Of a DNA stretch of 64,000 bases, positions 36,501 through 44,334 are shown piece after piece. The notes beneath the pieces are model-generated. The model saw only the letters and a list, made by a program, of their open reading frames with translations, was not told the DNA's origin and ran no database searches. This stretch comes from Paracrocinitomix mangrovi (lineage in GTDB: Bacteria; Bacteroidota; Bacteroidia; Flavobacteriales_D; Crocinitomicaceae): contig NZ_CP091819.1 of assembly GCF_019740355.2 (NCBI RefSeq), forward strand, positions 744,001 through 808,000, written 5' to 3'. The number at the start of each line of letters is the position of its first letter. Positions within the stretch are counted from its first letter, which is position 1. Position numbers and translations under genes: made by a program.

Positions 36501-38487
36501 TTGTATTATTACCGTTCAACAAAGTATTTAGATCTAAAGAAGATCCAACAGAATTACACAAAACAGCTGTGTTGTCATTTCCTGCTACAAGATTTGGTTG
36601 AATTGTATAAGTAAATGTTTGGGCTACACCTGTACATGTATTGGCAGATGGTGTCACAGTTACCGTTGCTACATTAGGCGTAGTTCCAGGATTTTGTCCT
36701 GTAAAGGCTAAAATAGTTCCGAATCCTGAACCTCCTAATCCTACAGACGTATTACTGTTGGTCCATGTAAAAGTAGAACCGGAAGTATTACCGGTAAAAG
36801 AAACCATTGTAGTACTTGATCCTGCACATACAACCTGATCTGCAGGATCAACCATTGTAGGCGTAGGATTTACAGTTATAGTAAACGTTTGAGAAGTTCC
36901 TGTACAACCATTTGCTGAAGGAGTTACTGTAATAGTTGCTGTTACAGGGCTCTGAGTTGTATTGGTAGCATTGAATGAACCAATGTTTCCTGTTCCGTTT
37001 GCGGCTAAACCAATTGATGTTGTTGAATTTGTCCAGCTATAAGTAGTTCCGGCAACATTTCCACTAAAGTTTACTGCTGTAGTAGCCGTATTATTACACA
37101 AAGTTTGGTTATTTGGTTGATTAACTGTTGGTGTTGGATTAACCGTAATTGTAAATGTTATTGGAGTTCCTGGACAACCGTTAGCTGTTGGTGTAACTGT
37201 AATGTTAGCAATTTGAGGAGTAGTTCCGTTATTAACCACATTGAATTGATTAATATTTCCTGTTCCCGAACCAGCTAATCCTATTGAAGTATTGTCATTT
37301 ACCCAATTATAAGTAGTACCAGGTACTGCACCGGTAAAATTGATTTGTCCTGTTAGAGAACCGTTACAAAGAGTTTGGTTACCAGGATTATTCACAGTAG
37401 GCGTAGGAAAAACTGTAACACAAACAACGTTTGAGTAAGCAGTGGTTCCACAGTTAGTTACTGCAGCTCTAAAACAAGTATTAGTAGTTAGTACGCCTGT
37501 TGAAGCATTGGCAGCTGTTGCACCTCCCATATTGGTCCAAGGACCACCTGCATTAGGAGCAGATTGCCATTGAATTGTACCGGTATATCCTGTCAAAGTT
37601 AAGTTTGCAGTTTGACCAGGGCAAATTGGTGAAGGAGCTACTGCTGCAGTTCCAGGAACAGGTCCAGCAGGAACATAAGTTATAATAGCATATCCATTTC
37701 CGGCATTTGCACCTTGATTACATCCACCACCAAGAGGTGTTAAAGAAGATCCTCCAGATCCACCTCCACCGCCAAGATATCCTGAAGGCCAGCAGTCTGA
37801 ACCACCGCCACCACCACCGTAGTAGCCACCGCCGCCTCCACCACCGGGACCATTTCCTCCGGTAGAAGCCCCGTAACATGGATCAAATGCACCATTTCCA
37901 CCTTGCCCAAAAGAACCAGCTTGTCCACCGGCACCAGAACCCCAAGCGGTTCCTCCAGATCCTCCGGCAAATTGTGATCCTCCACCTCCGGGCTGACCAA
38001 AAATTCCAGTTCCTGTACCACCAGTTGCACATCCTCCTACTCCACCATTTTGATTGTAAGTTGAAGAACCTCCGGGTGATCCACCACCACCTCCGGCAAC
38101 AGCTACTCTATCACCAAGCGTGTAAGGAGCGAAACTGATGTCAGTAGCACCACCTCCTCCACAAGCATCAAAAAATATACTTCCGTTAGATCCGTTTCCA
38201 CCTCCGTTATATCCACCAGAATTGTTTCCACATCCACCGGCACAACCTACGTCAATTTGAATAGTTTGACCTGGAGTTACGGGTAAGGTTCCGGTTACAA
38301 CTGCACCTAAACCACCGCCATTTCCACCACCTTGTGCTCCGGCAATTTCAATATTAATACTGGTAACACATGGAGGAACCACCCAGTTTTGAGGGGCGCC
38401 TGTACATCCAAAATTCACTGAAGTTTGAGCTACAGAAACATTTAATGCTAAAGTAGCCGGTAAAAAGAGTAGTAATAATCTTTTCAT
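33505..38487 (-). CDS. Giant repeat-rich surface protein with gliding-motility-associated C-terminal domain
   Basis: The start is at ATG 38487 (MKRLLLLFLPATLA, signal peptide to about 20), giving ~1660 residues. An upstream in-frame start at 38520 would add 11 residues without a signal-like sequence. In order the protein has a Gly-rich domain (about 35-270), an Ig-like piece with two Cys, three PKD-like repeats of about 85 residues beginning PTPTV/PTPTM, eight 86-88-residue repeats each with LCNSxG...DLNTLL, WAET and a second Cys (34499-36581), two PKD domains with SFGDG and DFGD, and a C-terminal VPNVFTPDGDSFNQTFKP...FDRYGE domain typical of gliding-associated type IX secretion substrates. 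It is therefore probably a secreted adhesin or surface-layer protein. It is monocistronic with its own terminator. Confidence 0.92.
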   Translation of the reverse strand: MKRLLLLFLPATLALNVSVAQTSVNFGCTGAPQNWVVPPCVTSINIEIAGAQGGGNGGGLGAVVTGTLPVTPGQTIQIDVGCAGGCGNNSGGYNGGGNGSNGSIFFDACGGGGATDISFAPYTLGDRVAVAGGGGGSPGGSSTYNQNGGVGGCATGGTGTGIFGQPGGGGSQFAGGSGGTAWGSGAGGQAGSFGQGGNGAFDPCYGASTGGNGPGGGGGGGYYGGGGGGSDCWPSGYLGGGGGSGGSSLTPLGGGCNQGANAGNGYAIITYVPAGPVPGTAAVAPSPICPGQTANLTLTGYTGTIQWQSAPNAGGPWTNMGGATAANASTGVLTTNTCFRAAVTNCGTTAYSNVVCVTVFPTPTVNNPGNQTLCNGSLTGQINFTGAVPGTTYNWVNDNTSIGLAGSGTGNINQFNVVNNGTTPQIANITVTPTANGCPGTPITFTITVNPTPTVNQPNNQTLCNNTATTAVNFSGNVAGTTYSWTNSTTSIGLAANGTGNIGSFNATNTTQSPVTATITVTPSANGCTGTSQTFTITVNPTPTMVDPADQVVCAGSSTTMVSFTGNTSGSTFTWTNSNTSVGLGGSGFGTILAFTGQNPGTTPNVATVTVTPSANTCTGVAQTFTYTIQPNLVAGNDNTAVLCNSVGSSLDLNTLLNGNNTTGTWAETTSSGQFNAGSGIFDASNLTAGTYNFTYTVTGLAPCLDDIADFAVTVTDLPTAGNDNNATLCNDAGSSIDLNTLLIGADAGGTWSETSGTPSGQFNTGTGVLNADLTAAGVYTFVYDVPALGPCPGDQSTFTITINQEPLAGADANGTICNSPGSTFDLNTLLNGNNGAGTWAETTSSGQFTAGTGILDASGLTPGNYTFTYTVTGIAPCTQDVANFTILVTDLPTAGADNTSTLCNSAGTTLDLNTLLSGADAGGTWAETSGTPSNQFNTGTAVLDASGVTAGTYTFTYDVAPNGTCPGDQAVFTITINQEAIAGSDNISSLCNSPGTSLDLNTLLNGNNQTGTWAETTGSGQFTAGTGMLDASNLAAGVYSFTYTIGAIAPCILDVADFDITIEQYADAGADNNTALCNSAGNSVDLNTLLNGNNQTGTWAETTSSGQFNTGTGMFNVVGLAAGQYNFTYTISAVAPCVQDVANFTVDVEQEAIAGADNSASLCNSAGTTLDLNTLLNGNNGTGTWAETSASGQFNSGSGVFDASGVAAGTYTFTYTVGATNPCVPDVANFTVDVEQEVTAGADNATAICNTAGNTVDLNSLLSGADSGGVWAETTSSGQFNTSNGGFDVSNLSGGDYTFTYTVSAIAPCVLDVSGFTVTVNENPPVDAGTDVEACENANNILTGSGAGSNGVYVWDNNVTDGLPFIQNVGTITYTVTGTDAFGCSNTDQVDVVIHPNPVIDFQADVQFGCEPLTVNFTNNTIPAGTSCMWSFGDGNSATSCGTATNIYSSGTYDVTLVVTTAEGCSSMDTYTNYIDVVPEPFALFNFSPQQPDITLPEVEFTNNSIWATNYEWDFGDLSVISFEENPTHTFPEVGNESYTITLIASNDYGCADTLSKPITVKDVLIFYVPNVFTPDGDSFNQTFKPMFFSGFDIYNYHLTIFDRYGEILFESYNHEVGWDGTYGEGGLVQDGVYIWQVEFGTNYSKEKEKHRGHVSVLK
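34499..36581 (-). repeat. Eight tandem 258-264-bp coding repeats
   Basis: Within the giant surface-protein gene, eight consecutive units share NLLNGNN/GADAGG, WAETTSSGQF and FTYTV blocks. Segments such as the one encoding CNSAGTTLDLNTLL are almost identical at DNA level between units, pointing to recent duplication and to likely copy-number change. The average unit is about 260 bp. Confidence 0.9.
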
Positions 38488-38815
38488 TCCTTGGTTTTTA
38501 CATAAGGGTTCCTTTGACAAAATTGTCAGTAATCCATGGAAGAATGAGGTTCAAGAGGTTTAACGAAAAAAAGAAAAAGGGGCTCTTTTAAACGTTTAGT
38601 TTGTTTCTTCAGTAAATATAACGATCCGAATAAATGACCGTTGCCAAAAAGAAACTTTTTTTTATCTGAATTTGAGAATGTTAGTTGTCAGTTGAAAAAA
38701 GAACTAAAAATAAATTAAAAAGTTGGTGTGATTTTTTATTGAATAACACCATCAACTTTGATAGATTTTTTATATTTGCACCCGCTCAATTAAATTTGAG
38801 CAAGTTCATTGAAAC
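38488..38815. other. Gap between the surface-protein gene and tRNA-Ser
   Basis: These 328 AT-rich bases contain the region upstream of the surface-protein gene and, near the end, the tRNA-Ser -7 box at 38771-38778. A short open frame at 38685-38870 runs into the tRNA and is rejected. No other feature was seen. Confidence 0.6.
38771..38778 (+). promoter_or_regulatory. -7 promoter box for tRNA-Ser
   Basis: TATATTTG fits TAnnTTTG and lies 37 bases before the mature tRNA. No TTG occurs at the best spacing, so only the -7 box is called. Confidence 0.5.
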
Positions 38816-38902
38816 GGTGAGGTGCCTGAGTGGCCGAAAGGACTTGTTTGCTAAACAAGCGTACCAGTGATGGTACCCGGGGTTCGAATCCCCGTCTCAC
38901 CG
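38816..38902 (+). tRNA. tRNA-Ser (anticodon GCT)
   Basis: The 87-base cloverleaf has acceptor GGTGAGG paired with TCTCACC, anticodon loop TTGCTAA with anticodon GCT, and a long variable arm (GTACCAGTGATGGTAC) as expected of class II tRNAs. The T arm has GGTTCGAATCC. CCA is not encoded. Confidence 0.97.
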
Positions 38903-38956
38903 CGTAATTAAAATTTTAGCCAATTTAAATTTGACTAGATTTTTTTTTGAAAGAAG

Positions 38957-38986
38957 TTGTTTAGGATAAATTAATAGCTATCTTTG
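38957..38986 (+). promoter_or_regulatory. Promoter of tRNA-Pro
   Basis: TTG (38957-38959), a 19-base spacer and TATCTTTG (38979-38986) form a complete Bacteroidota promoter, 56 bases before tRNA-Pro. Confidence 0.7.
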
Positions 38987-39042
38987 CAACCGCTTTTAGC
39001 AGATCATTTAAATGATGCGATAAGCATTTTTTAAGAAGGTCT

Positions 39043-39117
39043 CGGGGTGTAGCGTAGCCCGGTTATCGCGCCTCGTTTGGGACGAGGAGGTCGCAGGTTC
39101 GAATCCTGCCACCCCGA
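39043..39117 (+). tRNA. tRNA-Pro (anticodon TGG)
   Basis: The 75-base cloverleaf has acceptor CGGGGTG paired with CACCCCG, anticodon loop TTTGGGA with anticodon TGG, and T arm GCAGGTTCGAATCCTGC. A terminator follows directly. Confidence 0.97.
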
Positions 39118-39118
39118 C

Positions 39119-39150
39119 AAGGAGATGAAAGAATCTCCTTTTATTTTTTT
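39119..39150 (+). terminator. Terminator after tRNA-Pro
   Basis: AAGGAGA and TCTCCTT form a 7-bp stem with an 8-base loop, followed by TTATTTTTTT. Confidence 0.85.
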
Positions 39151-39168
39151 AGGTTTTTAAAGCCGAAT

Positions 39169-39242
39169 GGTTGCGTAGCTCAGCTGGATAGAGCATCTGC
39201 CTTCTAAGCAGACGGTCGCAGGTTCGAATCCTGCCGCAATCA
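39169..39242 (+). tRNA. tRNA-Arg (anticodon TCT)
   Basis: The 74-base cloverleaf has acceptor GGTTGCG paired with CGCAATC (one G-U), anticodon loop CTTCTAA with anticodon TCT, and T arm GCAGGTTCGAATCCTGC. It is separated from tRNA-Pro by a terminator and is followed by its own hairpin. Confidence 0.97.
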
Positions 39243-39252
39243 CATAAAAAGC

Positions 39253-39286
39253 AAAGTCTGGTGTTTACACTGGACTTTTTTATTTT
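39253..39286 (+). terminator. Terminator after tRNA-Arg, overlapping the convergent SDR stop
   Basis: AAAGTCTGGTGT and ACACTGGACTTT pair over 12 bp with two wobbles, followed by TTTTATTTT. The stop codon of the minus-strand SDR gene lies inside the T run, so the hairpin may serve both directions. Confidence 0.82.
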
Positions 39287-40101
39287 CTACCCCAAACCTT
39301 CCTCCACCAGCGCATTGGATGTCTTCTGACAATAAAGTTGTAGAGTTTGGGAAAAATCCTCTGGATGTATACAGATGTCACTTCAAATCCTCCTACGATT
39401 ATATTTTGACGTGAAGGTTTTAATCTTTTGATGATCTTTTTTGCAGCTTTATCTGGATCCATTCCTAAGGCATGCGACTTTTCTAATTTACCATATGCCT
39501 TACCATGACCAGTTAGCTCCTTTTTTGTGATATTGGTCTTGATGAAGCCGGGCATTATTATAGTGACATTTAAATCACAATCAATCAATTCAGCCCTTAA
39601 TGAATCAAAATAACCGTGTAAGGCATGTTTTGATGCTGAGTACCCTGAGCGTCCTGGAACCCCAACTACTCCTGCTATACTAGTAACAACTGCAAACCAA
39701 CCTTTTTTTTGTTTTAAAAAGATTGGCATTACCTCTTTTGTTAGATCTACAGTTCCGAAAAAATTTGTTTCCATCACCTGACGGTCAATGGCTATTTCAT
39801 TTTCAATCACTAAACCCTTTTGGGCGATTCCAGCATTGTGAATGAGTAAATCCAACGAACCTAGGGATTCAACTTTTTTGACGGCATTAACTACGCTTTC
39901 ATGATTGGTTAAATCCAACGGCACCACGGTCATGTTTTCTCTACATGGACAATGGTCATCTATATAAGTTAAGCGTTCTACTCGTCTTGCTGAAATGATA
40001 ACATTGGCTCCTAAGGCATTTAATTGAATGGCTAATTGTTTACCAATTCCTGATGAAGCTCCAGTTATCCAAATAGTCTTCCCTTTAAATCTACTTGACA
40101 T
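39280..40101 (-). CDS. Short-chain dehydrogenase/reductase
   Basis: This 273-residue classical SDR has the cofactor motif TGASSGIG at 13-20, HNAG at 88-91, catalytic Ser141, and YSASK with Tyr154 and Lys158. A basic C-terminus with Arg/Trp-rich sequence (RRHPMRWWRKVWG) may touch membranes, as in DHRS7-like members. The substrate cannot be assigned. It lies 88 bases before a LacI-family gene on the same strand, too far to be sure of co-transcription. Confidence 0.88.
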   Translation of the reverse strand: MSSRFKGKTIWITGASSGIGKQLAIQLNALGANVIISARRVERLTYIDDHCPCRENMTVVPLDLTNHESVVNAVKKVESLGSLDLLIHNAGIAQKGLVIENEIAIDRQVMETNFFGTVDLTKEVMPIFLKQKKGWFAVVTSIAGVVGVPGRSGYSASKHALHGYFDSLRAELIDCDLNVTIIMPGFIKTNITKKELTGHGKAYGKLEKSHALGMDPDKAAKKIIKRLKPSRQNIIVGGFEVTSVYIQRIFPKLYNFIVRRHPMRWWRKVWGRK

Positions 40102-40189
40102 AATCTAAATTCAGATGCATAGATAATCAACATCTGGTATATAGATAATGACAGTTGTCAGTTATAGGACCAATAAATAGATTTTGTAA

Positions 40190-41176
40190 TTATCGTTCAA
40201 TCAGAACTGTGTCGAGTACAACTTGTTGGTTTTTATGACTGTCTTCATTATTAAAACGATCTATCAACAAGTTTACCGCTTTCTTCCCTATTTCGGTAAT
40301 TGGTTGTGCAATGGCTGATATTTTAGGATTTACAATATCAAAAATTTCAATGTCATCAAAACTGATGATCTTTACTTCATCCAGCGATTCTCCTCTTAAG
40401 GACAATTCTCTGATCAAAGCTTTTGCGATATTGTTGTTTACACAAAAAATGCCATCATAATCCTCATTCTTCAATTCATCTAGGGCAGTTTTAACGCCAC
40501 CTTCAATATTATCATGAGGAATTTGAATAAGTTTTGCGTCATCTGCAGATTTTAAAGCTTCCATATACCCTTGGATTCTTTCAGAAATTGAAGATATATA
40601 CACAGGTGAAATAGAAAAACAAACGGGTCTTTTAACTCCGCTATCGTATAAGAATTTCACGGCTTTTTTAGCTCCTTCTTCATTTGATACGGAAACTGAA
40701 TCTACATCAAAATCATCAAATACTCTATCCACCAATACTAAAGGAAACTTGGTATCACGCAAACCATCAATTTCATTTTTACTATCAAATGATGACGCCA
40801 GGATCAAACCATCAATATTTCTATTAATAAGGTCAGAAATTAGTTTCTTTTCTTTTTGGACATCTTCATAGGTGTTAGATATAATCAAATTATATCCCTT
40901 TGCATATGCTTCTTGTTCAATTGCTTTACACAACTGACCATAAAACACATTAGAAATATCCGGAACAATAACGCCTATTGTATTTGTACGGCCTATTCTA
41001 AGGCCTCTGGCATACTGGTTTGGAATGTAATTAAGCTCTTTGGCTTTTTGACGTACTTTCTCTTGAGTTTGCTTGTTAATTCCGCGCTCATCTCCTTTTC
41101 CATTTAGGACCAAAGAAACCAGCGCTTTTGAAACTCCAAGACTTTCAGCAATATCTTTAAGTGATGCTTTTTTCAT
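40190..41176 (-). CDS. LacI-family transcriptional regulator
   Basis: The 328-residue protein has an N-terminal LacI helix-turn-helix (SLKDIAESLGVSKALVSLVLNG, with the minor-groove hinge near 50-60) and a periplasmic-binding-protein-like sensor domain beginning NTIGVIVPDISNVFYGQ. Such regulators usually respond to sugars and repress nearby genes. No sugar gene is adjacent, so its target is unclear. It could act on the SDR downstream or on a distant locus. Confidence 0.9.
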   Translation of the reverse strand: MKKASLKDIAESLGVSKALVSLVLNGKGDERGINKQTQEKVRQKAKELNYIPNQYARGLRIGRTNTIGVIVPDISNVFYGQLCKAIEQEAYAKGYNLIISNTYEDVQKEKKLISDLINRNIDGLILASSFDSKNEIDGLRDTKFPLVLVDRVFDDFDVDSVSVSNEEGAKKAVKFLYDSGVKRPVCFSISPVYISSISERIQGYMEALKSADDAKLIQIPHDNIEGGVKTALDELKNEDYDGIFCVNNNIAKALIRELSLRGESLDEVKIISFDDIEIFDIVNPKISAIAQPITEIGKKAVNLLIDRFNNEDSHKNQQVVLDTVLIER

Positions 41177-41239
41177 TGGTCTAAATCGGTTTTTTCAGGC
41201 TTGTACTAATTTAACTAAATCTTTTAGAGTGCAAAAACA

Positions 41240-41833
41240 TTAGTGTAAATATTCGATTAGCTGCAAAAGCGCCAACAAAAGATATTGGCTTCCAATTATC
41301 CCTAAAAATTTTGATTTTTCATCCTCAATTCTCTGAGCGCTAAAATAAAACACCAGTATAAGCGCTATGGTTAATATATCATTTAAAACGTATAAGATTG
41401 GGAATCCTAGCAATATTAATGAAGGGATGAATAAACCTATTTCAACGATAAACGGAATTTTATTTTTAGTTTGAAGGTACTTTGCAAAGATCATTGCTAG
41501 TAAAAAGCCAAAGTAAGCCAGTATAAAGATCCATTTAAGCCATATAGCGTCATGTATAGTCTGTAACCATGATAATTCAAATTTCTGAATTAAAAACCCT
41601 ACTGTGAAAGGATCTATCAAACAAAAGACAAGCTGTACAGGAACAAATAACAAGAGCACCCAACTGTAAGCCACTTTAGTGTTAAGCGCATAAAAAATCA
41701 CCGACACTATTAGTAAAACAAGATGTTTAAGAAAAAAAGGTGTAACAAATCCTCCCTGTTGAAAGAGAGACATTATTCCAAAAATCAGAAATGTTAGGAA
41801 AATGGAACTTACTATTTTAAGCTCTCTGTCCAT
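41240..41833 (-). CDS. Multi-pass membrane protein of unknown function
   Basis: The 197-residue product is almost entirely hydrophobic, with about six to seven membrane helices and few charged loops. No motif is recognised. It starts 6 bases after map and is probably the third gene of a sucC-map transcript, although map is 3 bases from sucC. Confidence 0.68.
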   Translation of the reverse strand: MDRELKIVSSIFLTFLIFGIMSLFQQGGFVTPFFLKHLVLLIVSVIFYALNTKVAYSWVLLLFVPVQLVFCLIDPFTVGFLIQKFELSWLQTIHDAIWLKWIFILAYFGFLLAMIFAKYLQTKNKIPFIVEIGLFIPSLILLGFPILYVLNDILTIALILVFYFSAQRIEDEKSKFLGIIGSQYLLLALLQLIEYLH

Positions 41834-41839
41834 TTTAAT

Positions 41840-42616
41840 TTAAAGCACACCAATAACTTCTTCAACGTAATCAAATGTTGAAAGAATTTCAGCTTTGCCA
41901 TCAATAACAGCCACATCATGTTCAAAATGCGCAGAAGGCAATCCATCAGCTGTTAGTATAGTCCAACCGTCAGGTAATTGTTTGATCTTTTCTGTTCCCA
42001 TATTTATCATGGGTTCAATGGCGATTGTTAAACCATTTTTGATCCTTTTACCTCTTCCTCTTTTACCATAATTAGGTACTTGAGGATCTTCATGAAGTTC
42101 AGTTCCCAAACCATGCCCAACCAACTCCCTAACTACTCCATAACCATGTTTTTCGGCATGTTGCTGAATAGCAAATCCAATATCCGAAATTCTATTTGAA
42201 GTGTTTGTAGCTTCAATACCAATGTACAAACACTCTTTGGTAACTCTTAATAAATCAAGTATTTCAGGCTTAACATCACCGATAGGAAAAGTATAAGCAT
42301 GATCCCCAAAATAACCATCTAATATTGCCCCACAGTCAACAGAAATAACATCTCCGCTTTCAAATGGTTTGTCTGAGGGGATACCATGCACTATTTGAGC
42401 ATTTGGAGAGATACATAAAGTATTAGGAAAATCATATTGACCTAAGAAAGCCGGAATAGCTCCTTGATCTCTTATATACTCTTCTGCAATTTTATCAATC
42501 TGCAAACCGGTTACTCCGGGCTTAATGATCTTTGCAATCTCCCCTAAAGTACGAGAGACTACCAAGGCAGCCTCTCTCATTTTTTCTATTTCTTCTAAAG
42601 ACTTGTATTTAATCAT
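41840..42616 (-). CDS. map: Methionine aminopeptidase, type I
   Basis: This enzyme removes the initiator Met from nascent proteins at the ribosome. The metal ligands of the pita-bread fold are visible: two Asp in SVDCGAILDGYFGDH, His in ELVGHGLGTELHEDP, Glu in IAIEPMIN and Glu in HFEHDVAV. At 258 residues and without an N-terminal zinc extension it is the type Ia form. The start lies 3 bases after sucC, giving an unusual but tight pairing. Confidence 0.96.
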   Translation of the reverse strand: MIKYKSLEEIEKMREAALVVSRTLGEIAKIIKPGVTGLQIDKIAEEYIRDQGAIPAFLGQYDFPNTLCISPNAQIVHGIPSDKPFESGDVISVDCGAILDGYFGDHAYTFPIGDVKPEILDLLRVTKECLYIGIEATNTSNRISDIGFAIQQHAEKHGYGVVRELVGHGLGTELHEDPQVPNYGKRGRGKRIKNGLTIAIEPMINMGTEKIKQLPDGWTILTADGLPSAHFEHDVAVIDGKAEILSTFDYVEEVIGVL

Positions 42617-42619
42617 CTC

Positions 42620-43831
42620 TTAGCTAAGCACAGATTTCACAAGATCAGCAGCTTCTTGTAATTGTACTGCCGAATGAACATTTAATCCAGAAGCATCAAT
42701 TAATTGTTTAGCTTCTTCTGCATTAGTTCCTTGTAATCTAACAATGATTGGCACAGGAATTTCTCCCATATTTTTGTAAGCATCAACAACTCCTTGCGCT
42801 ACTCTATCACATCTTACAATTCCTCCAAAAATATTAACCAAAATTGCCTCAACATTTGGATCTTCTAAGATAATTCTGAAAGCTTTCTCAACGCGTTCAG
42901 CATCTGCAGTACCTCCTACATCTAGGAAGTTAGCAGGATTTCCTCCAGACAATTTGATAATATCCATAGTAGCCATTGCTAAACCGGCACCATTAACCAT
43001 ACAACCTACGTTTCCGTCAAGATTAACATAGTTCAAACCAGCTTCACCAGCTTCAACTTCCAATGGATCTTCTTCAGTTTTGTCACGCATATCTGCGTAA
43101 TCTTTATGTCTGTATAATGCGTTATCATCTAAAGTAACTTTAGAGTCAACTGCGATAATTTTATCATCTGATGTTCTCAATACAGGATTAATCTCAAACA
43201 TTGAAGCATCACAACCTTCATAAGCTTTATATAAAGCGTAAACAAACTTCACCATTTCTTTGTGCGCTTGTCCGCTTAATCCCAAGTTAAAAGCTACTCT
43301 TCTAGCCTGGAATCCTTGTAAACCAACTCTTGGATCAACAATTTCTTTGAAAATCAAGTGTGGAGTAGCTTCTGCTACCGCCTCAATATCCATTCCTCCT
43401 TCAGTTGAATACATGATCACGTTTCTTTCAGACTCTCTGTCCAATAAAACTGACATATAAATTTCTGACGGTTCTTGAGCACCCGGATAGTAAACATCTT
43501 CTGCCAATAAAACTTTGTTCACCTTTTTACCTTCAGCAGAAGTTTGCTTAGTAACAAGATGACCACCCAAAATTCCTTTTACTTTGTCTTCTAACTTATC
43601 AATTGAAGGACAAAAAACAACTCCATTTGAACCTGTTTCTGTCACAACTCCTTTTCCTCTACCTCCTGCATGGATTTGTGCTTTTACAACAATACCTTCA
43701 GTACCAGTAAGTTCTTGAAGTTCTTTTGCTTTTGACATTGCGTCTGCTGCATTATCCACAACAACGCCTCTTTGTACAGTTACACCGTAACTTTCTAAAA
43801 TCGATTTTCCTTGATATTCGTGTAAGTTCAT
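42620..43831 (-). CDS. sucC: Succinate-CoA ligase (ADP-forming) beta subunit
   Basis: With SucD this forms succinyl-CoA synthetase of the TCA cycle, making ATP or GTP from succinyl-CoA. The ATP-grasp domain starts MNLHEYQGKSILESYGV and contains VVKAQIHAGGRGKG. The C-terminal domain has GGIVRCDRVAQGVV, the CoA/interface region. Its 403 residues are slightly longer than the E. coli subunit (388). No sucD is in this window, which is common in Bacteroidota. Confidence 0.96.
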   Translation of the reverse strand: MNLHEYQGKSILESYGVTVQRGVVVDNAADAMSKAKELQELTGTEGIVVKAQIHAGGRGKGVVTETGSNGVVFCPSIDKLEDKVKGILGGHLVTKQTSAEGKKVNKVLLAEDVYYPGAQEPSEIYMSVLLDRESERNVIMYSTEGGMDIEAVAEATPHLIFKEIVDPRVGLQGFQARRVAFNLGLSGQAHKEMVKFVYALYKAYEGCDASMFEINPVLRTSDDKIIAVDSKVTLDDNALYRHKDYADMRDKTEEDPLEVEAGEAGLNYVNLDGNVGCMVNGAGLAMATMDIIKLSGGNPANFLDVGGTADAERVEKAFRIILEDPNVEAILVNIFGGIVRCDRVAQGVVDAYKNMGEIPVPIIVRLQGTNAEEAKQLIDASGLNVHSAVQLQEAADLVKSVLS

Positions 43832-43954
43832 TTGGTTATTGATTTATTGAGGCTTTAAAGTTAGTTTTAATCAATTAAAATCCAAGTGAATTTGGTGTGC
43901 AAATGTTTATTATTTTTAAAGGAAACATAATTATTAATTCTAAAACATTGAAAA

Positions 43955-44215
43955 ATGAGTTATTACAAGACAATTGATGGTGTAAAATATGACAAAGAAA
44001 TTTTAGACTTGGCCGACAAATTAACGGCAGGACAAGGAGATGGTAGATTATCAGTTGATGATGCCGGACAATTACTTGAAGCAGTAAAAGATGGTGGAAC
44101 TTATACAGACATTGAGAAAGAAACTATGGCTTATGTAAGAGATAATTATCAATGGACTGACGCAGCTGATGAATGGTTTAGAACTGAAATCAGAAAATGG
44201 GCAGGCACTAAATAG
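43955..44215 (+). CDS. Small conserved acidic helical protein
   Basis: The 86-residue soluble protein runs MSYYKTIDGVKYDKEILDLADKL, then GQGDGRLSVDDAGQLLEAV, a segment that looks like an EF-hand loop (D/G/R/S/D), and ends WTDAADEWFRTEIRKWAGTK. I recall similar small proteins in Bacteroidota and some other phyla, but no function is established. A terminator follows at 44281-44334. The stop codon overlaps the first heptad repeat. Confidence 0.75.
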   Translation: MSYYKTIDGVKYDKEILDLADKLTAGQGDGRLSVDDAGQLLEAVKDGGTYTDIEKETMAYVRDNYQWTDAADEWFRTEIRKWAGTK

Positions 44216-44265
44216 AGTCAAGAGTCAAGAATCAAGAGACAAGAATCAAGAGTCAAGAATCAAGA
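44214..44265. repeat. Heptad tandem repeat (AGARTCA, 7 copies)
   Basis: Seven 7-base units in a row with consensus AGARTCA (AGAGTCA, AGAATCA and one AGAGACA) followed by AGA begin inside the stop codon of the small gene at 43955-44215. Like the repeat at 7012-7086, it is purine-rich on the plus strand and sits just past a stop codon between convergent genes. Confidence 0.88.
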
Positions 44266-44280
44266 CTTTTGATTGAGCTT

Positions 44281-44334
44281 TCAGGAATTAAATGGAGAGT
44301 ATTAATTTCTCTTTTTAATTCCTGATTTTTTTTT
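44281..44334 (+). terminator. Terminator after the small helical-protein gene
   Basis: TCAGGAATTAAA and TTTAATTCCTGA form a 12-bp stem around a 21-base loop that adds GAGAG/CTCT pairing, followed by eight T. Confidence 0.85.

Noticed and set aside
34499-36581. Possible CRISPR or mobile-element repeats
   Set aside because: The 260-bp units stay in one frame and encode repeated protein domains, so they are coding repeats.
37740-38138. Frames over the Gly-rich domain (both strands)
   Set aside because: They are shadows of GGx codons in the giant surface-protein gene, with biased composition and no signal or promoter.
38685-38870. 61-aa plus-strand frame
   Set aside because: It covers the tRNA-Ser promoter box and runs into the tRNA itself.
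44214-44265. Possible CRISPR array
   Set aside because: Units are only 7 bases with no spacers, and no cas genes are in the window. It is a simple tandem repeat.
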